From positions 31,349 to 95,348 of the forward strand of contig JAFGSY010000012.1 in NCBI GenBank assembly GCA_016934315.1: DNA of 64,000 bases, in the 5' to 3' direction. Shown piece by piece: positions 58,114 through 64,000 of the stretch; within the stretch, counting starts at the first letter, position 1, and every line of letters begins with the position of its first letter. The notes beneath the pieces are model-generated. The model was not told the DNA's origin and did no database searches. It saw only the letters and a list, made by a program, of their open reading frames with translations. Source of the DNA: Candidatus Anaeroferrophillus wilburensis (GTDB taxonomy: Bacteria; Desulfobacterota; Anaeroferrophillalia; Anaeroferrophillales; Anaeroferrophillaceae). A program made the position numbers and the translations under genes.

Positions 58114-58920
58114 CTAGCCGAACATGTCGCTGATGATTTCCTCGAGGGTTTCCAATAATCCCGGATCATCAGTCAGCGGCTGGATAATGGCGGCCCGACA
58201 GGCTTCCAGCGGCCCAATGCCCTGGCGAATCAGCTGGGCGGCATAGATCAACAGCCGGGTGCTGGCCCCTTCGGCCAACCCCTGCTCCCTGATGTGACGG
58301 ATGCGGCCCGCCAGTTCCACCAGCAGTGTGGCCATATCCTGTTCAATGCCGCTTTCCCGGCTGACAATAGCACTTTCTTCACTGACGGCGGGATAGTCAA
58401 ATTCCAGGGCAACAAAGCGTTGACGGGTACTCTGCTTAAGATCCTTGAGCACTGACTGGTAGCCGGGATTATAAGAGATCACCAGCAAAAAATCAGGATG
58501 AGCTTTGAGGATTTCGCCACGCTTGTCAATGGGCAGCAGTCGACGGTCATCAGCCAGCGGGTGAATAACCACCGTCGTATCCTTGCGGGCTTCCACCACC
58601 TCATCGAGATAGCAGATTCCCCCATGGCGGACCGCCAGCGTTAAAGGGCCGTCCATCCACACGGTTTCATCACCGGTGAGGAGATAACGGCCAACCAGAT
58701 CAGCGGCAAAGAGATCTTCATGGCAGGAGATGGTGATCAGCGGCCGTTTGAGGACATAGGCCATATGCTCCACAAAACGGGTCTTGCCGCAGCCAGTGGG
58801 CCCTTTCAGCATCACCGGCAACCGCTCCCTGCAGGCAGCCATGAACAACGCCACCTCGTTGCCCAAAGGCAAATAGTAGGGTTCAGATGATATGCGGTAT
58901 TCCTGCATGCTGTTCGGCAT
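58114..58920 (-). CDS. MoxR-family AAA+ ATPase, CbbQ/NirQ/NorQ type
   Basis: This 268-residue ATPase has Walker [10 protein letters not shown] at 40-48, Walker B ICYLDEV with D106/E107, and the CbbQ-type C-terminal domain beginning with [16 protein letters not shown]. The opening [17 protein letters not shown] is typical of CbbQ/NirQ rather than other MoxR groups. It should form a ring that works with the VWA protein encoded next to it to remodel a target enzyme. AGGTAAG precedes the ATG. Confidence 0.92.
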   Translation of the reverse strand: MPNSMQEYRISSEPYYLPLGNEVALFMAACRERLPVMLKGPTGCGKTRFVEHMAYVLKRPLITISCHEDLFAADLVGRYLLTGDETVWMDGPLTLAVRHGGICYLDEVVEARKDTTVVIHPLADDRRLLPIDKRGEILKAHPDFLLVISYNPGYQSVLKDLKQSTRQRFVALEFDYPAVSEESAIVSRESGIEQDMATLLVELAGRIRHIREQGLAEGASTRLLIYAAQLIRQGIGPLEACRAAIIQPLTDDPGLLETLEEIISDMFG

Positions 58921-58949
58921 AGCTTACCTGATTTTCTCCCGGTACCGGT

Positions 58950-59219
58950 TCAGGGACGTGCCAGTCTTTCAATGATAAACTGTTTCTCCGCAGAAACTGC
59001 AAAGACAATCCGTTCTTCCCCGGCTTCGACAATCATCCCGGGAAGCTGCCGGAGGCAGCCGCAGCTGCAATCATAGAAGCGAAGCTGGTGGGTCTGTTCA
59101 GAGGTCGGATCTTCAAGGGGAAAAATCATCAAATCTTTAGCCCGCGACTGGGATGATGCCCCGTCAACAACCATCGTAATCGTGCAAAAACCCCGGGGGA
59201 CATAATTAATCTGCTCCAC
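58950..59219 (-). CDS. Small protein with CSCGC motif, upstream of the MoxR gene
   Basis: The GTG at 59219, with AAGGGAG at good spacing, gives 89 residues; a TTG at 59246 would give 98 but has no ribosome site. The protein is predicted mostly beta, and its middle has FYDCSCGCLRQLPG, with three cysteines in five residues that could bind a metal, followed by PGMIVEAGEERIVFAVSAEKQF. I recognise no family. It is 29 bases before the MoxR gene and is probably its operon partner; it might be a substrate or specificity factor of the ATPase, which is a guess. Confidence 0.65.
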   Translation of the reverse strand: MEQINYVPRGFCTITMVVDGASSQSRAKDLMIFPLEDPTSEQTHQLRFYDCSCGCLRQLPGMIVEAGEERIVFAVSAEKQFIIERLARP

Positions 59220-59286
59220 CAGTTCTCCCTTTCGATGGACAACCAACAGTCATGATGATTTTTTGACCTACCATAGGAACAGCGAT

Positions 59287-59315
59287 TTGACAAGAACTTA
59301 TGGCTGGGATATGGT
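59287..59315 (+). promoter_or_regulatory. Possible promoter of the HIT gene
   Basis: TTGACA at 59287-59292 is followed after 17 bases by TATGGT at 59310-59315, matching four of six -10 positions. The predicted transcription start falls at about 59322, next to the ATG at 59323, so the message would be leaderless or nearly so. Confidence 0.4.
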
Positions 59316-59322
59316 GAGGTTC

Positions 59323-59715
59323 ATGGAACATGAACAGAACATTGTCAGCTGTATTTTCTGTCAGCCGGAAACCTTCAGCAACAGGAGGAAAAGCAGGCAT
59401 TTTTACCTCATCGCCGACCGCTTTCCGGTTACCACAGGACACCACCTGATCATCCCCTTCCGCCATATTCCCGATCCCCTTGAACTGACCGCTGAGGAAA
59501 TGACTGAGGCATGGGAGCTGATCAAAGAGACGGCGGCCACCCTGCAGCAGAACGACCCTTCTATCACAGGATTCAACATCGGCATGAATTGCGGCCAGTC
59601 CGCCGGTCAGACCATTTTTCACACCCACATTCACTTGATTCCCCGCCGCCAAGACGATGTGGCCAACCCCCGGGGCGGTGTCCGGGGCGTCATCCCGACA
59701 AGGCAGAACTACTGA
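59323..59715 (+). CDS. HIT-family protein (nucleotide hydrolase/transferase)
   Basis: HIT proteins hydrolyse or transfer nucleoside monophosphates from dinucleoside polyphosphates or AMP adducts. The catalytic triad HTHIHLIP is present near the C-terminus, and CIFC near the N-terminus resembles the zinc-binding start of the Hint/Fhit type. ATG 59323 gives 130 residues and matches family starts; ATG 59311 and a longer frame to 59263 are alternatives that would overlap the promoter or nearly touch the divergent gene. Confidence 0.88.
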   Translation: MEHEQNIVSCIFCQPETFSNRRKSRHFYLIADRFPVTTGHHLIIPFRHIPDPLELTAEEMTEAWELIKETAATLQQNDPSITGFNIGMNCGQSAGQTIFHTHIHLIPRRQDDVANPRGGVRGVIPTRQNY

Positions 59716-59818
59716 CTATCCCCCCCTGACCGCAGCGCTACCGCCACTTGCATGCCGCTGGCGCCGTTTCAGCATAACCTTCTGAACAATAAAAGAAAGC
59801 CCATCATCAAACAAGTAT

Positions 59819-60748
59819 TCAGATATCACAGGCAACATCACCTTCGGCAGGTTCAGGCGACCGCAACATCAGAGCCAAACTGCCAAGGATAGCCACATAT
59901 GATATGAGAATGACATGGGAGGCCATGGTCAATGGCAATCCTTGTGCGGGGGCAATCCCCAGCATACTGAGTGCTGCCAGCCAACCGGCTTCATGGTTGC
60001 CGGCATTTGCCAACCCCTGGAGGGGAAACAACTGCAGGGGAAGCTGGATGGCCGCCAGAAACCAAACATCCATAAATGCCAGGGGAATGGACAGGGACTG
60101 AATCACAGAAAAAATAGTACAGCCGGTCCAAAACCAGATTAAGAGGCTGACCAGTACCTCCCTGGTGACAAAATAGCTGACCTTCATGCCTGCTAAACGA
60201 TTGTTAAGCGTCCTCTGCAACCTATTATTACCGGCATGCAGGAGAAAAAGAATTCCATAAGGCAACAGAAGCAGACCTATCCCGCTGAAAAAAAAGAGAT
60301 ATCTTACATAGGCTTGCAATTGGGGGGCGGATAAAAGTGACGCTGCAGAAAGCAACAACCCTAAAGAAAAAAAATCAAGCAGTCTGGCTCGGAGCAAAAT
60401 ACCACTGCCCAGAAGAAGAGGCAGCTGCGCATTACAACGCAGGAGCAAGGGCAACGAGAGATCTCCACTTCGTAAAGGCAGAAAATAGGAATAAAAACCG
60501 TGCAAACAGGATGATTTGATCGCCGCCGGGTAAAAAGGAACCTGATCTCCGGAAAGCATCCGAAGGCGATAGGCACGGGTCGCATAATTGAAAAAATAAC
60601 AACCTAAACCAGCACCAATCCACGGAAGTTCCGCCTGACCCATGACCCGTAGCAGGGCTTTACGATTATAGAAAGCTACCATCACAATGAGCACAAGAAG
60701 AGCCACCGACAGAGTAAAGGAAAATTTTTTCGATTGAAAAAATTTCAT
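59819..60748 (-). CDS. Flippase-like integral membrane protein (LPG synthase TM / UPF0104 type)
   Basis: From ATG 60748, one base after the stop of the upstream gene, the protein has 309 residues and about eight membrane helices. The FYSYFLPLRSGDLSLPLLLR segment resembles the conserved P-R-x-G-D-x motif of the lysylphosphatidylglycerol-synthase transmembrane family, often called flippase-like. It may move a lipid-linked glycan across the inner membrane. The longer frame to 60835 overlaps the neighbour and is rejected. Together with the acyltransferase and sulfotransferase it forms a minus-strand operon. Confidence 0.8.
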   Translation of the reverse strand: MKFFQSKKFSFTLSVALLVLIVMVAFYNRKALLRVMGQAELPWIGAGLGCYFFNYATRAYRLRMLSGDQVPFYPAAIKSSCLHGFYSYFLPLRSGDLSLPLLLRCNAQLPLLLGSGILLRARLLDFFSLGLLLSAASLLSAPQLQAYVRYLFFFSGIGLLLLPYGILFLLHAGNNRLQRTLNNRLAGMKVSYFVTREVLVSLLIWFWTGCTIFSVIQSLSIPLAFMDVWFLAAIQLPLQLFPLQGLANAGNHEAGWLAALSMLGIAPAQGLPLTMASHVILISYVAILGSLALMLRSPEPAEGDVACDI

Positions 60749-60749
60749 G

Positions 60750-61313
60750 CTAATCTGGGGAAGATACCGAGGAGTAATCGCGGCCACTGTAAGGCTCTTT
60801 TTCCTTGACAACCCGGCATGGGTTGCCAGCAGCAATGGCGTTTGAGGGGATATCAGCGGTTACAATCGAACCGGCCCCTATAACCACATTATCACCGATA
60901 GTAACACCTGGCATAATTACCGCATTCATACCGATCCACACATTACTACCGATTCTGACGGGAGGCCCCTGCACATGCCGGTCATAATCATTGAGATCAT
61001 GTCCAGAACTGATTATGCCCACCCCTGGGCCAACTCGGACATTGTGACCAAAAACAATACCGTTTCTGGCTTGGATATAACAGGATGAGTTCATTCCCGG
61101 AGCACAACGGTTGCCAATCCTGATGTTTTTCCAGTAAAGTATTCTTGATGAGAAATGAACCGGCCAGGGAACCCGGCCATTGATTCTAAGTAACTTTTGG
61201 GGCAGGAAAAAATAGAGCTGGTGCATTATGGGAATACCCTTGGCCTTCGGGTAAAACCATGCAAGCCAGATAAAGAAAGCCGATATCCTGTCAAAAAAGG
61301 GAAGCATTTTCAT
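60750..61313 (-). CDS. Hexapeptide-repeat acyltransferase (maltose/serine acetyltransferase-like)
   Basis: This 187-residue protein has a C-terminal left-handed beta-helix of hexapeptide repeats ([24 protein letters not shown] and following), the fold of acetyl-CoA-dependent acyltransferases, with the catalytic-type histidine in ISSGHDLND. It most likely O-acetylates a sugar of the surface glycan made by this gene group. The N-terminal 40 residues contain a hydrophobic stretch that may dock it to the membrane. It overlaps the sulfotransferase gene by four bases. Confidence 0.88.
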   Translation of the reverse strand: MKMLPFFDRISAFFIWLAWFYPKAKGIPIMHQLYFFLPQKLLRINGRVPWPVHFSSRILYWKNIRIGNRCAPGMNSSCYIQARNGIVFGHNVRVGPGVGIISSGHDLNDYDRHVQGPPVRIGSNVWIGMNAVIMPGVTIGDNVVIGAGSIVTADIPSNAIAAGNPCRVVKEKEPYSGRDYSSVSSPD

Positions 61314-61975
61314 GGCAAGGTTGCGTTTGCCTTTGTTTCAAGTTCTGTGGCTGAGATCTTCAGCGTAATCTTAAAAAAATCAGTAATGAATTGCGATAAC
61401 ACATCGTCGCTGAACAGCTGACTCATGGTCACCCTCTGGTAATGCGGATTTTTAGCATATTTTCTCAAAAAATAATCATTTTTCAGCCGATGAATAACTC
61501 GGTATTTATCAATAATGGCTTTACTTGTTAGATTTTCCAACGGCCATAACAATGGCTGCCAAAAAGGAATCATGTTATGGGCAATAAAACTCTTTTTTCT
61601 GGTTCTGGTCAACCGGTAGAGAGACCGGGCAAAGTCATCCTCATCCCTGACAATATGAATAATCGCAGTTCTCGATGACCGTACCAATGCTTCCGGGATA
61701 ATCATGGAGGTCAGGGGGTCGGTACTAATAATATGGTTGCCAGGCCGACTATTCTTTTCTATTATAAATCGGTATAATGGTTCGCTAAAACAGGCCAAAA
61801 GGGGAAGATGGTACTGAATGTTACCAAGAACATTCGCCAGTCGTGCATAGGTTGTCTGATGCATGACGGAATATTCAGACGGCAACACCTGACGCAGGAT
61901 TTCTGCTATTCTTTTGGTGCCACACCTGCCGGTGGAAACAAAAAACATATAGCGGGGTTTACTATTTTCCATCAT
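61310..61975 (-). CDS. Sulfotransferase-like protein
   Basis: This 221-residue protein has a 5'-phosphosulfate-binding-loop candidate STGRCGTKR at 14-22 and a 3'-phosphate-binding candidate [14 protein letters not shown] mid-chain, in the order seen in PAPS-dependent sulfotransferases. It would transfer sulfate to a hydroxyl of a glycan or lipid. The loop GRCGTK departs from the classical G-x-x-R/K-x-G-T pattern only slightly. The stop overlaps the acyltransferase start. It is divergent from the deacetylase-like gene, with 11 bases between starts. Confidence 0.75.
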   Translation of the reverse strand: MMENSKPRYMFFVSTGRCGTKRIAEILRQVLPSEYSVMHQTTYARLANVLGNIQYHLPLLACFSEPLYRFIIEKNSRPGNHIISTDPLTSMIIPEALVRSSRTAIIHIVRDEDDFARSLYRLTRTRKKSFIAHNMIPFWQPLLWPLENLTSKAIIDKYRVIHRLKNDYFLRKYAKNPHYQRVTMSQLFSDDVLSQFITDFFKITLKISATELETKANATLP

Positions 61976-61986
61976 AAGGAGTAAAC

Positions 61987-62775
61987 ATGTTAGATTTCTC
62001 CGACAGCTATCCTGACTTTACCCTGCCCATGTACGAGCAGCTTTGCCAAACTGTTCTCGATCATCATTTTGTTATCAAAACAATCCATGAGGCAGTCAAC
62101 AAAACGCAAAGGAACTCGCCGGCGCTTATTTTCCGCCATGACGTAGACCGCCAACCGCACACTGCCTTGAACATGGCCAAGCTTGAACATCGTCTGGGCA
62201 TCAAAGCGAGCTACTATTTTCGCTTTGTTCAAGGGGTCTATATCCCTGAAATCATCAAGGAAATTCATGCCATGGGGCATGAAATCGGCTATCATTATGA
62301 AACCCTGTCGAAATGCAACGGCGATTATGACCGGGCCATTCTCCTCTTTCAAAAAGAATTGGCTGAATTTCGTTCCCTATGCCCGGTTACCACTATCAGC
62401 ATGCATGGCCGGCCCCTCTCACCCTATGACAACCGCACCCTCTGGCAGAGATATGATTTCAAAACGTTCGGCATTGCAGGTGAATGCTATCTGTCCCTTG
62501 ACTACCAGGCAATAACCTACCTCTCTGATACTGGCCGCACATGGAATCCCCATCGATACAATGTCAGGGACCGGGTGGATCAGGCCCCTCTGCCACCACT
62601 TGAAAGCACCAGCGACCTCATTTCATACCTGTCAGGTGAGCACCATAGGGATATCTGTATACTCACCCATCCCAATCGCTGGACCACAACAAAAAGTGAA
62701 TGGCTGTTTTCAGCCTGCAGCGATTTCCTCATCAATCAGGGCAAACGAATTATCATCTCTCTGCGCCGCCGCTGA
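61987..62775 (+). CDS. Polysaccharide deacetylase-like protein
   Basis: This 262-residue protein resembles the NodB/polysaccharide deacetylase group used in bacterial surface-glycan clusters. FRHDVDRQPHTA near residue 50 provides the Asp pair and a metal-binding His, GHEIGYHYE supplies further His residues, and THPNRW is the C-terminal motif. Secretion signals are absent, so it would act in the cytosol on a nucleotide- or lipid-linked sugar. The ATG at 61987 follows AAGGAG. Confidence 0.85.
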   Translation: MLDFSDSYPDFTLPMYEQLCQTVLDHHFVIKTIHEAVNKTQRNSPALIFRHDVDRQPHTALNMAKLEHRLGIKASYYFRFVQGVYIPEIIKEIHAMGHEIGYHYETLSKCNGDYDRAILLFQKELAEFRSLCPVTTISMHGRPLSPYDNRTLWQRYDFKTFGIAGECYLSLDYQAITYLSDTGRTWNPHRYNVRDRVDQAPLPPLESTSDLISYLSGEHHRDICILTHPNRWTTTKSEWLFSACSDFLINQGKRIIISLRRR

Positions 62776-62784
62776 TATCATCTG

Positions 62785-63732
62785 TCATTTCAATTCCTTG
62801 CCGTTCTCCATATCAAACCACATGGCAAAAAGGATAAACTGGCTGGCCGCAATAAAAGCAAACATAGTTGCCAAAGTAGCAGTCGGTGGGAAAAAACCAA
62901 GGGTCATTTTCTGGTAGAAAATTTTACCGGCAAGCACCAGAAAGGCAAGCCCAAAAGCAAAACCCAAAAGATAGAAGAAGATCAAGGGATGAAAATCCCT
63001 GATGACATATTTTTCAAACATCCGCCGCCAAAAACCTTTGGTCAGCAGCCAGGGAATAGTGAAGAGAACTTTTCTCACTTTAATACCTGACTGCTCGCCG
63101 ACATTATAAACCGGACGGATGGAAACATCACGGACCCGGAAATGGCCAATGTTCAATTTGATCAACAAATCATTGGGCATCCCGTAGCGTGGGTAGATGC
63201 CATCAAGATCGATCCGTTCCAGAGCCGCCAGGGAGATGGCTGTATAGCCACTCTGGGAATCGGCAATATGCCAGTAGCCGGAGGCAATTTTGGTAAATAA
63301 CGAGAGAAATGAGTTGCCGATATAGCGATATTTGGGAATCATTTCCCATGACTCGCCGCGGAACAGCCGGTTGCCTTTGGTGTAGTCACACTCATTCCGG
63401 CAGACGGGCCCGACAATTCTTGGCAGATCAGCCGGATCCATCTGGAAATCTGCAGCCATGACCGCCGTCACCTCAACCCGCTGGTCACGAGCCCACTTGT
63501 AGCCGGTGGCGATAGCGCCGCCGACTCCCTGGTTGCGTTCATGCGCCAGCAGCAGAACCTTGCCATTGACAGCCTCCAGCTCCTTTACAGCCGCAACGGT
63601 TGCATCGGTACTGCAATCATCAACAATAACGATATGATCAACAAACGATGGCATGGTGGCCACGACTTTGGCAATCAGCTTCTCTTCATTATACGCCGGG
63701 ATGACCACCGCAATTGTCTTCTGCTCAAACAT
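62785..63732 (-). CDS. Family 2 glycosyltransferase, polyprenyl-phosphate (DPM1-like) type
   Basis: This 315-residue protein has an N-terminal GT-A domain opening VVIPAYNEEKLI, then VDDCSTDAT and AADFQMDP in the position of the DxD motif, and two C-terminal membrane helices. Such enzymes make dolichol- or undecaprenyl-phosphate-linked sugars, which can then be flipped and used outside the membrane. It completes the glycan group. The gene is convergent with the deacetylase-like gene, with nine bases between stops. Confidence 0.9.
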   Translation of the reverse strand: MFEQKTIAVVIPAYNEEKLIAKVVATMPSFVDHIVIVDDCSTDATVAAVKELEAVNGKVLLLAHERNQGVGGAIATGYKWARDQRVEVTAVMAADFQMDPADLPRIVGPVCRNECDYTKGNRLFRGESWEMIPKYRYIGNSFLSLFTKIASGYWHIADSQSGYTAISLAALERIDLDGIYPRYGMPNDLLIKLNIGHFRVRDVSIRPVYNVGEQSGIKVRKVLFTIPWLLTKGFWRRMFEKYVIRDFHPLIFFYLLGFAFGLAFLVLAGKIFYQKMTLGFFPPTATLATMFAFIAASQFILFAMWFDMENGKELK

Positions 63733-63839
63733 AGCAACCCATCTGTCTCAGGATTTAAAATCAATCAGGGACGTCCGCATCCTCAACCCATTACATTATC
63801 TATCACATCACAATGGTTCGACAGTCAAGTAGGAAAACT

Positions 63840-63885
63840 TGAAAAAAAGAAAAGGCCCCCGAAAGATCCACTTTCAGGAGCCTTT
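63840..63885 (-). terminator. Terminator for minus-strand transcription
   Basis: AAAGGC with CC and GAAAG (63851-63865) pairs with CTTTC, GG and GCCTTT (63871-63885) around a 5-base loop, a 13-bp stem broken by two C-A mismatches. On the minus strand the stem is followed by a T-rich stretch (63840-63850), so it ends the gene that enters from the right edge. Confidence 0.8.
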
Positions 63886-63916
63886 GGAAATCCCTGCAGA
63901 AAAAAAGCTAATCTGT

Positions 63917-64000
63917 TTAGAGATAGTATTCACCTGACAGTTGGCTACTGAAAGCGGTGGTCATATCGTCCTTGACTGAGATATAAGTGGAGTTACCAGA
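63917..64000 (-). CDS. C-terminal end of an unidentified gene, truncated by window edge
   Basis: The frame is open from base 64000 to a TAA at 63917-63919 and encodes the last 27 residues of a protein ending in FSSQLSGEYYL. The terminator 30 bases further on, on the same strand, supports this being a true gene end. The visible part is too short to name a family. Confidence 0.55.
   Translation of the reverse strand, partial: SGNSTYISVKDDMTTAFSSQLSGEYYL

Overview
The window is ordinary chromosome of a Gram-negative bacterium, most likely a member of the Desulfobacterota (former Deltaproteobacteria). This placement is an inference. It rests on the long run pyrG-kdsA-kdsD-kdsC-lptC-lptA-lptB-rpoN-hpf-ptsN-hprK-rapZ-mannose PTS-HPr-EI, the ApgM-type phosphoglycerate mutase, the glyS-ppdK pair and an anaerobe-style cobalamin salvage operon. 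LPS assembly genes show that an outer membrane is present. No phage, transposase, CRISPR array or restriction system is visible, and gene packing is tight with many 4-base stop/start overlaps.

Layout. 1-6650: a truncated NDP-forming acyl-CoA synthetase, ndk behind a structured leader, bioD, an enoyl-CoA hydratase/isomerase, pyrE, a response regulator fused to an anti-sigma-type kinase domain, and ApgM. 6783-6943: first copy of a 161-bp intergenic repeat. 6983-23656: a plus-strand superoperon for CTP and KDO synthesis, LPS export (LptC/A/B), sigma-54, ribosome hibernation, a complete mannose-class PTS with HPr kinase and RapZ, then metK. 23770-27541: tRNA-Ser(CGA) with a terminator, an AsmA-like protein and a YihY/BrkB membrane protein. 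27514-36904, minus strand: a corrinoid uptake and salvage operon (btuR, an unknown gene, btuF, a 45-aa Cys-rich protein, cobQ, btuC, btuD), preceded by hemW, an IclR regulator and pdxA. 37018-48363, plus strand: a UbiA prenyltransferase, SAM hydrolase, DUF1015, an N6-adenine methyltransferase, polyprenyl diphosphate synthase, a 28-aa membrane peptide, thioredoxin, a TlpA-like lipoprotein, glyS, the second repeat copy and pyruvate phosphate dikinase.

48469-54977: an endonuclease III-like glycosylase without a standard start codon, a diguanylate cyclase, then PHP, VanZ, MiaB and SurE on the minus strand, and a solitary LivK-type binding protein. 55207-59219: a MoxR/CbbQ-type AAA+ ATPase, a large VWA protein of CbbO/NorD type and a small CSCGC protein, with no substrate enzyme in view. 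59323-63732: a HIT protein, then an envelope-glycan group (flippase-like membrane protein, hexapeptide acyltransferase, sulfotransferase, deacetylase-like protein, DPM-type glycosyltransferase). The right edge cuts an unidentified minus-strand gene.

How the parts connect. The central operon ties LPS precursor supply to carbon/nitrogen signalling: EI passes phosphate to HPr, which feeds EIIA and EIIB of the mannose PTS and probably PtsN, while HprK can phosphorylate HPr on Ser46. The corrinoid operon imports, adenosylates and amidates corrinoids. No single new system is proven. The best candidates for unfamiliar biology are the MoxR-VWA-CSCGC trio, the two unknown proteins in the corrinoid operon, the receiver/anti-sigma fusion, the structured repeat upstream of pyrG and ppdK, and the sulfotransferase glycan group. 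All functional calls come from reading motifs and family resemblance; no database search was run.
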